This document shows positions 1 through 9,253 of a stretch of DNA of 64,000 nt, one piece after another (within the stretch, counting starts at the first letter, position 1; the number at the start of each line of letters is the position of its first letter). The position numbers and the translations under genes were made by a program. Origin of the DNA: Vibrio bathopelagicus. Lineage in GTDB: Bacteria; Pseudomonadota; Gammaproteobacteria; Enterobacterales; Vibrionaceae. The notes under the pieces were generated by a model that was given only the letters and a program-made list of their open reading frames with translations, made no database searches and was not told the origin of the DNA. The stretch covers positions 248,001 to 312,000 of the forward strand of contig NZ_CP062501.1 of NCBI RefSeq assembly GCF_014879975.1. Direction: 5' to 3'.

Positions 1-536
1 TATCTTGGTACAAAGCGTACACAGCAGAGGGCGGTATCCGTGTGCCGTTTATCGTTAAACCAGCAAAAGCGCTTTTAGAAGATGAAGATGCGTTGCAACC
101 CGGCACCCAAACTGATGACTTGTCACAAGTAAAAGACATCGCGGCCACCATTCTTGAAATCGCCGACGTACAACACCCAGGAACGGAGTATCAGGGCAGA
201 GAAGTGGCGCCGATGAGTGGTGTGAGCTTGTTGCCTTATTTCAAAGGTGAAACGGCAGAGGTGCACAGTGCCGATAATGCGATTCCATTTGAACTGTTTG
301 GTAGTGGCATTTTGCTGAAAGGGGATTACAAGATCATCCGAATTTCTACCGGTATGGGCGGTGACAGTGAATGGCACCTGTACAACACCAAACAGGATCC
401 GGCTGAGCAACATGACTTAAGAAACCAAATGCCGGATCTGTTCCTTGAAATGGTCGCTGAATATCAAGAATACGAGAAAGCGCAAAATATTGTTCCAGTA
501 GACGAAGCGTGGAACCCGTTTGAAAACGTGAAATAG
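1..536 (+). CDS. Sulfatase (arylsulfatase family), C-terminal part
   Basis: This is the last 177 or so codons of a type I sulfatase whose N-terminus, with the catalytic Cys/Ser-x-Pro-x-Arg motif, lies before the window. The frame is open from base 3. The visible part contains the family's late motifs: AEGGIRVPFIVKP near the window start, and the closing HLYNTKQDPAEQHDL pattern typical of sulfatase C-termini. Such enzymes hydrolyse sulfate esters, often from algal polysaccharides; the substrate cannot be told from this piece. The downstream radical-SAM maturase (656) would make the formylglycine this enzyme needs, so the two probably work together. Family call is strong; substrate is unknown. 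Confidence 0.9.
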   Translation, partial: SWYKAYTAEGGIRVPFIVKPAKALLEDEDALQPGTQTDDLSQVKDIAATILEIADVQHPGTEYQGREVAPMSGVSLLPYFKGETAEVHSADNAIPFELFGSGILLKGDYKIIRISTGMGGDSEWHLYNTKQDPAEQHDLRNQMPDLFLEMVAEYQEYEKAQNIVPVDEAWNPFENVK

Positions 537-655
537 AGGAAATGAACCACTCGGCTAACCTAGTGCCATCAAGCTTGGTTGGCCGATGAACACCGTGTAA
601 AGGAATTACGAATTGTTTTGGCTAATACAATAACTTTTACATCGAGGAATTCTTC

Positions 656-1903
656 ATGACGACATTATCACTATCAAACCTGAGTTCGGTTCCGCAGTTT
701 AACGGCAAGGCGCACAGCAAGCTTCAAGCGTTGGCAAAACCCATTGGTGCGGTGTGTAATATCAGTTGTACTTACTGTTATTACTTAGAGAAACAGCAGC
801 TGCTTGAATACCCAAAAGGATCTCAATATGTGATGGGTGAAGCGCTGCTAGAACTCTATATCAAGCAGTACATTGAGGGACAGAATACGCCGGAGATTAT
901 CTTTTCTTGGCATGGTGGAGAGCCTACCTTGCTAGGGATTGAGTACTTTGAAAGGGTCGTATCATTACAGAAAAAATACTGCCCTAGCCACAGCAATATC
1001 AGCAACGACCTCCAAACCAATGGCACCTTGTTGAATGATGCGTGGTGTGAGTTCTTCAAGAAGAATCACTTTATCATTGGTGTGAGCATTGATGGCCCCG
1101 AGCATTTACATAATCATTACCGAACCAATCGTGCAGGCAAGGGCACTTTTTCTCAAACAATGCGTGGTATTCGCTACTTGAAACAGCATAACGTCGAGTT
1201 CGCGACCCTAAGCTGCGTGAATGATGTGACAGGGAAATACCCGTTAGAAGTTTATCGCTTTCTACGTGACGAAGTGGGCTCCAAACAGCTTCAGTTCATC
1301 CCTGTGGTGGATAAGCGCGAGGCTCATACCAACAATCAATGGCTCACCCATCAACAAGCGATCATTCCTGTTTCGGGAGAGGTCGAGTCTTGGAGTGTTG
1401 GTTCTGCGCAATGGGGAGAGTTTCTTTCGACGGTTTTTGATGAGTGGTTCGAACACGATTTTGGCAGAGTGCTTGTGCCTTACTTTGAAAACTTTGTGGG
1501 CGTGTGGATGGGAAGAGACAGCACCATGTGTACCTTGAGTGAAATCTGTGGAAAGGGGCTAGCGGTCGAACCTAATGGTGATGTGTATTCATGCGACCAT
1601 TATGTTTACCCAGAATTTAAGTTGGGTAATATCCACGACAAGCCATTATCAAAGTTAGCGTTTTCACCTACTCAACAAACCTTTGGGTTCTCTAAGCAAA
1701 AGTCATTACCTAAACAGTGCCAAACCTGTGAGTTTAAGTTTGCTTGCCATGGCGAGTGCCCTAAGAACCGAATCATCACCAGTCGTGACGGTGAGGCTGG
1801 GTTAAATTACTTGTGTGAAGGGTGGCTTAAGTTCTTTCAACATATCGACCCGGTGCTCAATGCTTTGCTAAAAGCCAATGGTATAGCGTCACGGATGGGA
1901 TAA
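656..1903 (+). CDS. Anaerobic sulfatase maturase (radical SAM, anSME family)
   Basis: 415 residues. Converts the active-site Cys or Ser of sulfatases to C-alpha-formylglycine using S-adenosylmethionine and iron-sulfur clusters. The radical-SAM CxxxCxxC motif is at Cys34, Cys38 and Cys41 (CNISCTYCYY). The C-terminal half has the SPASM-type cysteine cluster, from CTLSEICGKG through CDHYVYPEF to CQTCEFKFACHGECPKNR. Length fits the family. The start is supported by GAGGAATT upstream. The gap from the sulfatase stop is about 120 bases with no strong terminator, so co-transcription is plausible. The pairing argues that this maturase serves the upstream sulfatase. Confidence 0.95.
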   Translation: MTTLSLSNLSSVPQFNGKAHSKLQALAKPIGAVCNISCTYCYYLEKQQLLEYPKGSQYVMGEALLELYIKQYIEGQNTPEIIFSWHGGEPTLLGIEYFERVVSLQKKYCPSHSNISNDLQTNGTLLNDAWCEFFKKNHFIIGVSIDGPEHLHNHYRTNRAGKGTFSQTMRGIRYLKQHNVEFATLSCVNDVTGKYPLEVYRFLRDEVGSKQLQFIPVVDKREAHTNNQWLTHQQAIIPVSGEVESWSVGSAQWGEFLSTVFDEWFEHDFGRVLVPYFENFVGVWMGRDSTMCTLSEICGKGLAVEPNGDVYSCDHYVYPEFKLGNIHDKPLSKLAFSPTQQTFGFSKQKSLPKQCQTCEFKFACHGECPKNRIITSRDGEAGLNYLCEGWLKFFQHIDPVLNALLKANGIASRMG

Positions 1904-1964
1904 TCGAATCGCTCACGTGATAAGCAAAAGCTTCTGTAGAAAACGAACAAACCTGAAAAACAAA

Positions 1965-1988
1965 AGGCTCGCTATATAAAGCGAGCCT
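1965..1988. terminator. Bidirectional intrinsic terminator
   Basis: Nine-base perfect arms AGGCTCGCT and AGCGAGCCT around a six-base loop. It lies between the convergent maturase and TetR genes, with A-rich DNA on the left (a T-run for the minus strand). Confidence 0.8.
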
Positions 1989-2007
1989 CTTAGTGTGTAG
2001 GAGCTGG

Positions 2008-2586
2008 TTAATCTTTTGAACTCATCGCAAGCAATGTCTCTTCCATCGCATTACTTAGAATTGAACGGTTTCTTTGCATCGCTGCCATTAACGTAGAGCC
2101 TAGCCATAAGCCATAAAGCGTTCGAGAAAGCGTTTCAGGTTCTGCGATATTGAAATCACCTGCTGCATTGCCTTCTTCAAACAGCTTTGCCATACGTAGG
2201 ATTATCTTCTCAGCACCCTCTGCCATGGTTGATTGCAATGGGTTTGCTGAGCCTGATACTTCCCCCGCCAGTTTGACTACAAGACACTGGATATTGAAGT
2301 CTTCAGTCAGTTTCGATGCGCACCAAAAGTCAAAATAGGCTTTTACGCGGTCACGGCGAGAAAGCGACTCATCACTTAAAAAGTAATTAAGCTTACCTAG
2401 GTGCTCATCAAAGTAGTCGGCTAGAAGGATCTCGCCAAAGTGCTCTTTGGATTTGAAGTAGTGGTAAAAAGAACCTTTAGTTCCTTCGGCTTGGTTGATG
2501 ATTTTCATCAAGCCAACGCCAGCAAACCCGTGTTCATTAATAAGGCTAAACCCTGCATCGAGCATAGCTTGTCGCATGTCTTTCAT
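2008..2586 (-). CDS. TetR/AcrR-family transcriptional regulator
   Basis: 192 residues from the ATG at 2586; a longer frame to 2634 adds hydrophobic residues unlike a TetR start and is not preferred. The N-terminus shows the TetR HTH signature: MRQAMLDAGFSLINEHGF, then AEGTKGSFYHYFKSKEHF. The remainder is an alpha-helical ligand-binding domain with no recognisable ligand specificity. It lies divergent from qnr (2906) across about 320 bases and could regulate itself or a neighbour. Family assignment is firm; target and ligand are unknown. Confidence 0.9.
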   Translation of the reverse strand: MKDMRQAMLDAGFSLINEHGFAGVGLMKIINQAEGTKGSFYHYFKSKEHFGEILLADYFDEHLGKLNYFLSDESLSRRDRVKAYFDFWCASKLTEDFNIQCLVVKLAGEVSGSANPLQSTMAEGAEKIILRMAKLFEEGNAAGDFNIAEPETLSRTLYGLWLGSTLMAAMQRNRSILSNAMEETLLAMSSKD

Positions 2587-2905
2587 TGTTCTTACTCTTA
2601 TGCTGAGAATGAGGAATAGTGTAACGAGCAACATACCAACCGTCCAGTCTAGCGCGTTAGGACGTTGTCAATAATTGACTCATTTCGTCAAAGTGACTTT
2701 TTCTCTTATTGTTACCTCTAAGCGATAAAACTTTTTTCAAGATAAGCGCATGCTGTAAATCGGAAATGGCAGCCTTAGAGGGCTTCTGGGGTGCCTTAAA
2801 ATGGCTAAAACGGGGTGTTTTAAGTTGCTGTTTTTGTTGGTTTTTAATTTGGTGTTTTCTGAAGATCGCAGTGGTAGTCTTAGCTTAATTTCTTTAGGGG
2901 GCTAA
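2587..2905. other. Divergent promoter region between the TetR gene and qnr
   Basis: About 320 bases without a gene. It must hold the promoters of both divergent genes. A possible small hairpin (TAAAAC 2806-2811 with GTTTTA 2817-2822, loop of five) is followed by a T-rich stretch in the qnr leader. No perfect LexA box (CTGT-N8-ACAG) was seen. The qnr start is preceded by a strong AGGGGGC at about 2896. Confidence 0.5.
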
Positions 2906-3562
2906 ATGGATACTAATAACAGTACTTATCATCAACACAGTTTTGCTCAGCAAGATCTTTCTGAGATGACCTTTACAGCATGCACTTTCATTCGCTGTGA
3001 CTTTAGGCGTTGCAACCTACGTGACACGACGTTTATCAATTGTAAGTTCATTGAACAAGGCGATATCGAAGGGTGCCACTTTGGCATCGCAGACTTACGT
3101 GATGCAAGTTTTCAGAACTGTCAGCTCGCCATGGCGAATTTTAGCAACGCCAATTGTTATGGGATTGAGCTACGTGAATGTGATTTGAAAGGTGCTAACT
3201 TTACGCGAACAAACTTTGCCAATCAGGTGAGTAACCGTATGTACTTTTGTTCAGCGTATATCACAGGCTGTAACTTGTCCTATGCTAACTTTGAACAGGC
3301 TTGTTTAGAAAAATGTGAGCTGTTTGAGAACCGGTGGATAGGGACTCACCTTGTAGGAGCATCGCTAAAAGAGTCTGATCTGAGCCGCGGTGTATTCTCT
3401 GAAGATGTATGGGGGCAGTTCAGTATGCAGGGAGCAAACTTGTGCCACGCTGAATTGGAGGGGTTAGATCCTCGTAAGGTTGACACATCGGGGATTAAAA
3501 TTGTCGCTTGGCAACAAGAGCAACTGCTTGAAAGCATGGGTATTGTGGTAATGCCTGATTGA
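2906..3562 (+). CDS. qnr: Qnr-family pentapeptide repeat protein
   Basis: 218 residues, exactly the usual Qnr length. The whole protein is built of A(D/N)LXX-type pentapeptides (CDFRRCNLRDTTFINCKF, ADLRDASFQNCQLAMANF), forming a right-handed quadrilateral beta-helix that binds DNA gyrase and topoisomerase IV and lowers quinolone susceptibility. The C-terminal SGIKIVAWQQEQLLESMGI helix matches Qnr dimerisation ends. Chromosomal qnr genes in Vibrio are considered a reservoir for plasmid qnr alleles. No insertion sequence, integron or plasmid signature flanks it here, so it looks native. Exact allele class is not determined. Confidence 0.93.
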   Translation: MDTNNSTYHQHSFAQQDLSEMTFTACTFIRCDFRRCNLRDTTFINCKFIEQGDIEGCHFGIADLRDASFQNCQLAMANFSNANCYGIELRECDLKGANFTRTNFANQVSNRMYFCSAYITGCNLSYANFEQACLEKCELFENRWIGTHLVGASLKESDLSRGVFSEDVWGQFSMQGANLCHAELEGLDPRKVDTSGIKIVAWQQEQLLESMGIVVMPD

Positions 3563-3681
3563 TAGAACTTGTGAAATCAGTAAATCGTATAGGGAAGGCG
3601 GTTGTTTTGTTTTTCTAACCACTGCTAAACTACGGGCTCGCGGCTGCACATGTTTATATTCAGTTCAATCTAGAGAAAATT

Positions 3682-4113
3682 ATGACTATAGAAAATGTGC
3701 TTCCTGAAGATTATGCAGAAATGCTTAAGGTTTGGGAGAATTCAGTCCGAGCAACTCATGACTTTATTACAGAAGAAGATATTGAGTTTTTTAAACCAAT
3801 CATCATGGAACATGCGTTCCCTGCAGTTTCTTTGAAATGCGTGAAAAATGAAAGTGGTTCGATTGTTGGTTTCGTGGGTGTCCATGAAGCAAAGGTTGAA
3901 ATGCTTTTTGTTTTGAATGAAGTTCGAGGACAGGGAATAGGCACGGTGTTGTTGCAACATGCGATTGAGCAGTTAGCTGCCACCAAAGTTGACGTGAATG
4001 AACAGAATCCCCAAGCGGTAGGTTTCTATCAGCACATAGGGTTCAAAATTGAATTACGCTCACCGCTTGATGATATGGGAAAACCATTTCCAATTCTGCA
4101 TATGACGCTGTAA
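3682..4113 (+). CDS. yjaB: GNAT-family N-acetyltransferase, YjaB-like
   Basis: 143 residues. It resembles E. coli YjaB along its length: WENSVRATHDFI near the start, the acetyl-CoA loop VRGQGIGTVLLQHAI (GNAT motif A, Q/RxxGxG/A), VNEQNPQAVGFYQHIGF (motif B) and a closing DDMGKPFPILHM. GNAT enzymes transfer acetyl from acetyl-CoA to an amine; the acceptor of YjaB is not established. The start ATG follows GAGAAAATT. Monocistronic, with its own terminator. Confidence 0.88.
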   Translation: MTIENVLPEDYAEMLKVWENSVRATHDFITEEDIEFFKPIIMEHAFPAVSLKCVKNESGSIVGFVGVHEAKVEMLFVLNEVRGQGIGTVLLQHAIEQLAATKVDVNEQNPQAVGFYQHIGFKIELRSPLDDMGKPFPILHMTL

Positions 4114-4164
4114 GACTCGGTTGTTGTATCACTCGGTTGTAATCAACCACAGTCGCTAGAAGAA

Positions 4165-4195
4165 AAGCCCAAAGCTAATAACTTTGGGCTTTTCC
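4165..4195 (+). terminator. Intrinsic terminator after the acetyltransferase
   Basis: Ten-base arms AAGCCCAAAG and CTTTGGGCTT, loop of seven, followed by TTTCC. Confidence 0.85.
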
Positions 4196-4261
4196 GTATC
4201 TGATAACCAGCATTTTATAATGAAGTTTAGAAAAGAGAATGCTTGGCAGATGTATAGCGAA

Positions 4262-4486
4262 TTAGTGCATACCTGAACGCATTTTGTCGGCAAGAGCAAA
4301 GAAGACAAACAGCACGAAACAGACTAAAGCGATACATAGTGAAACTAAGATCGTAGTCGCGTCTTTTGAAATCAATGGAACAACGATAGAAGCTAACGCT
4401 ACCAACATAACAAAGATATGAACGATTCGTCCGGGAATTGGGTTTTTATGACAGAATGAAGCCCATAGGTAACGCATTTTTAACAC
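4262..4486 (-). CDS. Small membrane protein, function unknown
   Basis: 74 residues. After a basic N-terminus there are two hydrophobic segments (roughly residues 22-40, IVHIFVMLVALASIVVPLI, and 45-66, TILVSLCIALVCFVLFVFFA), so a two-pass inner-membrane protein is expected. The start could be residue 1 or Met4. No family is recognised. It stands alone, convergent with the acetyltransferase. Confidence 0.55.
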   Translation of the reverse strand: MLKMRYLWASFCHKNPIPGRIVHIFVMLVALASIVVPLISKDATTILVSLCIALVCFVLFVFFALADKMRSGMH

Positions 4487-4925
4487 CAGTATAATATTAG
4501 TGGGTTTATTCTATTTTCTTAGTGAGTATTTTGTAAATAATATTTTGTTACAGGTTTCTGTAAATATGATCTGAGTCGTTTTAGTATAAAACTGATTAAA
4601 TAACAGAAGCTTATTGCTCTTTTATAGAATGTGTATCATTTTAATGGTAATCATAGTATTCCGTATCCTTTGGAATGATAAGTCAAAAATTGTTCGGTTT
4701 TTAGTTTCTTGACTGAGGATCTCATTTATTGAGTATTCTATTAAGAAATCGTTTGCTTATTACTATTCATCTGGAAAATATTAATTAGATTGTAATTGAC
4801 TTTAGATAGGTGATTCGTTTTATTGTATTTATCAAATAGAGTTTTCGAATTGAGATCGCGGTAATCTTGTCCGCGATTCTGTTTGGTATACTCAATGTTC
4901 GTTCGATAAATATGATGGAGATGAT
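4487..4925. other. AT-rich intergenic stretch
   Basis: About 440 bases, AT-rich, with no ORF of note and no clear hairpin. It presumably carries promoters for the flanking divergent small genes. Nothing else seen. Confidence 0.5.
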
Positions 4926-5186
4926 ATGTCGAAAACCGCGAAGATCATTAATGAAGATAAATTGGTCAAGAAGGCGCTGGAAGTCGGTTTTAAAATGGCG
5001 AAATTACAAGGTTTTGATTTGCCACACTCATCCCAACCAATAAAGATTAAATCAGTGTACTTATTTTTGGTCGAAGTGAATCAGATTACGCCTCTACCTG
5101 AAAGTAAGCTTGACGGTGCGAACATTAAAAAGCGTTTGGCGTTATGGATACACAAAGCTTTGCCTGATAATGATCCGCTGAAGTAA
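4926..5186 (+). CDS. DUF5062-family protein
   Basis: 86 residues, soluble, no signal peptide. The sequence (KLVKKALEVGFKMAKLQGF near the start, LPESKLDGANIKKRLALWIHKALP near the end) matches my recollection of the DUF5062 family common in Vibrio. No function is known. A strong ribosome site (GATGGAGATGAT) precedes the ATG and a strong terminator follows, so it is a single-gene unit. Confidence 0.7.
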   Translation: MSKTAKIINEDKLVKKALEVGFKMAKLQGFDLPHSSQPIKIKSVYLFLVEVNQITPLPESKLDGANIKKRLALWIHKALPDNDPLK

Positions 5187-5212
5187 GCTTGTATTACCTC
5201 ATTTTATATTTG

Positions 5213-5241
5213 AAACCTAGCGACTTTTCGCTAGGTTTTTT
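5213..5241 (+). terminator. Intrinsic terminator after the DUF5062 gene
   Basis: Eleven-base arms AAACCTAGCGA and TCGCTAGGTTT, loop CTTT, followed by a T-run. Confidence 0.9.
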
Positions 5242-5550
5242 GCTTTTGGGTGCAGTAAAAATAGCCGCTAGTATTCCCCAAGCTTAACTTCATTCATATA
5301 TTCGCCAATCTTGCCTGACATCAACATCAACGAACTTCATCGGCCTGTTAGTTGCCTTAACGTGCTGGTACGCACTTAGTGCGTGGCTTCAAACTTGACA
5401 GCTTGGGTCTTACTTACAACTATTAAGTTGATGATTTTCAATTCGTAATCCATAGATTTACCGAAGTTGAATGACTAAGAGCATCGGTGTGGATATTCAT
5501 TATGACGTTCAATCTGAATGAACAGGATAAATAGAAAGGAAATACCTCTT
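5242..5550. other. Intergenic stretch upstream of the DUF5993-dsbB pair
   Basis: About 310 bases without a gene. It holds a tight palindrome at 5370-5384 (arms ACGCACT and AGTGCGT around one base). It must contain the promoter of the following operon. No small gene could be supported. Confidence 0.45.
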
Positions 5551-5706
5551 ATGATGTCTTTACTGTTTTTGTTGTTACTTGTGGCGATGCTATGCGCCTT
5601 TTTCGACAAGAAGACTGCTGCTTATGGCTTTTTTGCTAGCTCAGTGATCCTTGGTTTGTATTGGTTTAACCACCATGCCACCGACCCACTATCGATTTTA
5701 TTGTAA
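5551..5706 (+). CDS. DUF5993-family small membrane protein
   Basis: 51 residues from the ATG at 5551, chosen because AAAGGAAAT lies just upstream; an in-frame ATG at 5518 would add a hydrophilic tail before the membrane segment. Two hydrophobic stretches are joined by FDKKTAAYG, and the end is NHHATDPLSILL, the pattern I recall for DUF5993 proteins found next to DsbB. Separated by 9 bases from dsbB, so the two are co-translated and probably act together in the inner membrane. Confidence 0.75.
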   Translation: MMSLLFLLLLVAMLCAFFDKKTAAYGFFASSVILGLYWFNHHATDPLSILL

Positions 5707-5715
5707 GGAGTTAAC

Positions 5716-6267
5716 ATGAATCGAAATCAGTTAACTCTCTTGAATACTCTTGGGCTGCTAGGGATGACAGCTGTGCTGTTGATAGGCTTTATTCTTCAGT
5801 TTGTTCTTAATGAGTTGCCTTGCCCGTTATGCTTATTGCAACGTATTGGCTTTGTGATGGTCGCATTTGGCTTCATGTTGAATGTGGTTTATGGGCCTCA
5901 ATCTCGCCACTATGGTGTTATTCTGATTGGTGCCCTGTACGGTGTTGCTACATCGCTAAGGCAGGTCTCCCTTCATGTTATTCCCGGAACTCCTGGTTAC
6001 GGTAGCCCTATCTTTGGGATGCATTACTACACTTGGGCTTTTGTGTTGTTCATTGCGACTATATTTGCTGTCGCTGTTATTTTGATACTGACCAATAAGT
6101 CAGAGTCTCAAGAATCATACAAAATGAGTAATCTAGGGCGTATTGCGTGCTTATTGGCAATCGTCGTCGTTGCGCTCAATGCCCTTGCTACGTTCGTTGA
6201 GTGTGGGCCTTATCAATGCCCTGATAACCCCGTGAGTTATTGGTTGTTTAATCAGGGGACTGGTTAA
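5716..6267 (+). CDS. DsbB-family disulfide bond formation protein
   Basis: 183 residues, four predicted transmembrane segments. DsbB proteins reoxidise DsbA-like thiol oxidases and pass electrons to quinone. The first active cysteine pair is CPLC at Cys36/Cys39 (ELPCPLCLLQRIGF); the second is in the periplasmic loop near the C-terminus (VECGPYQCPDNP). The pair order and spacing resemble DsbI/DsbB-like subfamilies rather than the canonical housekeeping DsbB, and pairing with DUF5993 supports a paralogue. No DsbA gene is adjacent. Strong ribosome site AAGGAG precedes the ATG. Confidence 0.85.
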   Translation: MNRNQLTLLNTLGLLGMTAVLLIGFILQFVLNELPCPLCLLQRIGFVMVAFGFMLNVVYGPQSRHYGVILIGALYGVATSLRQVSLHVIPGTPGYGSPIFGMHYYTWAFVLFIATIFAVAVILILTNKSESQESYKMSNLGRIACLLAIVVVALNALATFVECGPYQCPDNPVSYWLFNQGTG

Positions 6268-6271
6268 GCTG

Positions 6272-6317
<46 letters not shown>

Positions 6318-6322
6318 AAGAC

Positions 6323-6349
6323 AAGCCACAGCATGTGCTGTGGCTTTGT
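6323..6349. terminator. Terminator between dsbB and melB
   Basis: Eleven-base arms AAGCCACAGCA and TGCTGTGGCTT with a minimal loop, followed by TGTTGTTTG. It lies between convergent genes and probably serves dsbB. A near copy of this stem ends melR at 10611. Confidence 0.8.
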
Positions 6350-6402
6350 TGTTTGTGTTTGCGCTTTAATTGTATAGGCGAACCGTTCGATGTGACTTCA
6401 TG

Positions 6403-7830
6403 CTAAACGACTTGTGCCGGTTCTGTTGGTTTGTGGTTTTCGCCTTTATTTGAGGTGTCGTTTGTAATGTGGTCGTATTTCTCGGTTAAGTGATCTTGAA
6501 TCTTTTGGTGATAAGCGCCGTTGAGCTTGTAGAAGCGGAAGTAGATGATTAACGCAATGGCAAAGAAGAAAGCAGGTAGGCCGACCATGATGCATTGCAT
6601 TCCGAATACTGTTTCAGGGCTTTGCGTTACGTTAGGCACATAGTCAACGGCAGTGAGCGCGATACCGATAAAGAACGCAGCAAATGCCGAGCCTGCTTTT
6701 ACGACCAAAGTTTGCACGGAGTAGGCGATACTTTCACAACGAGCACCTAGCTTAAACTCACCGTAATCAACCGTATCTGCAACCATGATGACGTTAAGTA
6801 CCCAGAACAGAGCAGTACCGATTTGTAAGAATACGCCTGCCGTTGATATCAGCAGAATGCTTTGTGTGTCATACATGCCAACGTAGATAAGTACAGCACT
6901 GCCTAAGATAGGGAAAGTGGATGCACATGCCCACAGAACTCGGCGTGAAAACATCTGGGCAAGTTTAGGGAACAACACCAGTGTGATGAGGTTGGCAATA
7001 CCCGCATAAGCCATGTAGTAAGGGAAGAGTTCTTCATTACCAACAACATAAGTGAAGTAGTAAACAGCAAAGGCGGTAATAATGTTGGTCGCGAGGTTAT
7101 AAGACAACGCCATACACAAAACGCTAGTTAACTGGTCGTTTTTGTAGATAAGCGACAGAAGTTTTTTCAGTGAAACCTTTTCTTCCGGTTGTGTTGTGTC
7201 GAGGTTAGCCGTTGAATAGCGCTCTTTTACATTGCGCAAAGTAATGAAAGTAGAGACCAAGAAACAAGCGATCAACAAGAGGGTGAAAATCTGGAATCCG
7301 AATCCTTTATCGTCCCCACCTACGTAGTTCACAAAAGGCATTGCAATGGCGGCGGTTACTATCCACGCAAGACTCGCGAAAAATCGAGGGTATGGCACAA
7401 GCTCTTCACGTTCACGTTTGTCTAAGGTGAGTGTGGGAACCAGTGACCAAAAAGGAATATCCATTAATGTGTAAGTCATGCCCCAAAGAATGTAAGTCAC
7501 AGTGGCGTATACGATGAGCCACGGACCTTCGATGTAGTGTGCACTGAACACCATCAGTAGAACCACAGAGTTAGCGAGTGTGCCAATCAAGATCCAAGGT
7601 TTGAACTTACCCCAGCGGGTACGCGTATTGTTGACCAGCCAGCCCATGATGGGGTCATTGACCGCGTCCCAAATACGAGCGACGAGGAAAATGGTTCCGA
7701 CTGTTGCGGCAGAAATACCGACAACATCCGTGTAGTAAAACATAAGGTACATATAGACGATGGTGATTGCGAAGTCTTTACCAAACGCGCCAAAGCCATA
7801 ACTTAGCTTGGTATTCATAGAGATACTCAT
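6403..7830 (-). CDS. melB: Melibiose:sodium symporter MelB
   Basis: 475 residues. Imports melibiose (Gal-alpha-1,6-Glc) with Na+/H+/Li+. It matches E. coli MelB almost word for word at the N-terminus ([28 protein letters not shown]) and in the loops ([33 protein letters not shown]). Twelve transmembrane helices expected (GPH family). The start is ATG 7830, six bases after AAGGAG; an upstream GTG (7836) and an internal ATG (7818) are alternatives. Lies 70 bases downstream of melA on the same strand, as a melAB operon. Confidence 0.95.
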   Translation of the reverse strand: MSISMNTKLSYGFGAFGKDFAITIVYMYLMFYYTDVVGISAATVGTIFLVARIWDAVNDPIMGWLVNNTRTRWGKFKPWILIGTLANSVVLLMVFSAHYIEGPWLIVYATVTYILWGMTYTLMDIPFWSLVPTLTLDKREREELVPYPRFFASLAWIVTAAIAMPFVNYVGGDDKGFGFQIFTLLLIACFLVSTFITLRNVKERYSTANLDTTQPEEKVSLKKLLSLIYKNDQLTSVLCMALSYNLATNIITAFAVYYFTYVVGNEELFPYYMAYAGIANLITLVLFPKLAQMFSRRVLWACASTFPILGSAVLIYVGMYDTQSILLISTAGVFLQIGTALFWVLNVIMVADTVDYGEFKLGARCESIAYSVQTLVVKAGSAFAAFFIGIALTAVDYVPNVTQSPETVFGMQCIMVGLPAFFFAIALIIYFRFYKLNGAYHQKIQDHLTEKYDHITNDTSNKGENHKPTEPAQVV

Positions 7831-7900
7831 TGCCACTCCTTACGCCTCCTCTTTGAGAAGGCGTTAATATTCACGTTATTGTATTTTAATTAGTATGAAA

Positions 7901-9253
7901 TTATTGATTGACCCACTCTGGTAACCAGCCTTCATGTGCCTCAATCAAGTCATCAACCAGTGCGTATATTTCTTCTATTCCAAGTACTGCTGCGGTATGA
8001 GGGTCAAGCATTGCAGCATGATAGATACGGTCACGGTTTTCGGTGAGAATCGCTTCTGTGAGTAGAGTCTGAACATTAATGTTGGTTTGCATCAATGCAG
8101 CTAAGTGGTTTGGTAGACGCCCTGCTTTGATTGGTTGAACACCATTAGCATCAACTAAACAGGCGACTTCAACACAGCAACCTTGAGGTAAATTGTCGAT
8201 TAAGGCTTCGTTTTTAACGTTTCCATAAATGACGCTCGGTATACCTGTCCAGATAGAGTTCATGATGGTGCTGGCGTATTCATGAGACTCCTCAACGGTG
8301 ATCTTGTCCGCTGTTTTAAACTCTTGAAGGTCGCGCTTCCAATCTGCAATTTGTTCGACACAACGTTTAGGGTATTCATCAAGTGGCACTTTATAACGTT
8401 CGATTAAATCTGGACGATTTGGTTTGATAAAGTAGGGGGTGTATTCAGAAAAATGTTCAGAAGACTCCGTCACGAAGTAACCAAGCTTCTTAAACATCTC
8501 ATAGCGAACTAAGTTGGTGCAGCGACCATTGTGATAGATGCCCGGTTTAGGCGCTTTGCCACTCTCAAAGGCTTCGAGTAGGTCTGGATAAATGTCGACG
8601 TACTCACCGCTTTTTGTCTTCTTCTCAAGGGTTAGGTAGTAAGCCATGTGGTTAATGCCTGCGCAGGTATAGCGAAGGTCCGCGTAATCTAAGTCTAGGT
8701 CTCGTGCGAGCTCTTCTGCTGTGCCTTGTACAGAGTGACATAAACCGACTTGTTTAATGTGCGGATACTTCTCGTACATTGCCCACGTGTTCATTGCCAT
8801 AGGGTTAACATAGTTGAGCATGGTGGCGTTAGGGCACACCTCAGTCATGTCTTCACAGACACTCCAAAGGTGCGGGATCGTGCGAAGCGAACGCATAATG
8901 CCACCTGGGCCAAGTGTGTCAGCAATTGTTTGTTCAAGACCGTGGCGTTTACACACTTCAAAATCTGTGACAGTACATGGCTCGTAGCCACCGATTTGAA
9001 AGGCAATGACAACAAAATTTGCGCCTTGCAGTGCCTCTTTTTGATTTAAATGGCATGAAATAGAGCCAGTCGCACCGGATGATTCCATCAATTTACTGAC
9101 GACAAGGTGAGACTCTTCCAATCGAACCTCATCAATGTCCATCAACGCAACATGAGCGTTTTTTAAAGCTGGACGGTGGAAAACATCACCAAGAATGTTT
9201 TTTACAAAAATGGTGGAGCCTGCACCAATGAATGTGATTTTAGGGCTTTGCAT
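7901..9253 (-). CDS. melA: Alpha-galactosidase MelA (GH4)
   Basis: 450 residues, same length as E. coli MelA. GH4 enzymes hydrolyse alpha-galactosides such as melibiose by an NAD+- and Mn2+-dependent redox mechanism. The NAD-binding loop is FIGAGSTIFVKNILGD at residues 9-24; metal and substrate residues lie in YVNPMAMNTWAM, GLCHSVQG and CAGINHMAYY. The start is ATG with AAGGATT upstream. First gene of melAB and divergent from melR, so MelR with melibiose is the expected activator. Confidence 0.96.
   Translation of the reverse strand: MQSPKITFIGAGSTIFVKNILGDVFHRPALKNAHVALMDIDEVRLEESHLVVSKLMESSGATGSISCHLNQKEALQGANFVVIAFQIGGYEPCTVTDFEVCKRHGLEQTIADTLGPGGIMRSLRTIPHLWSVCEDMTEVCPNATMLNYVNPMAMNTWAMYEKYPHIKQVGLCHSVQGTAEELARDLDLDYADLRYTCAGINHMAYYLTLEKKTKSGEYVDIYPDLLEAFESGKAPKPGIYHNGRCTNLVRYEMFKKLGYFVTESSEHFSEYTPYFIKPNRPDLIERYKVPLDEYPKRCVEQIADWKRDLQEFKTADKITVEESHEYASTIMNSIWTGIPSVIYGNVKNEALIDNLPQGCCVEVACLVDANGVQPIKAGRLPNHLAALMQTNINVQTLLTEAILTENRDRIYHAAMLDPHTAAVLGIEEIYALVDDLIEAHEGWLPEWVNQ

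Noticed and set aside
2806..2822. TAAAAC/GTTTTA hairpin in the qnr leader as an attenuator
   Set aside because: The stem is AT-rich and short; too weak to claim as an attenuator without data.
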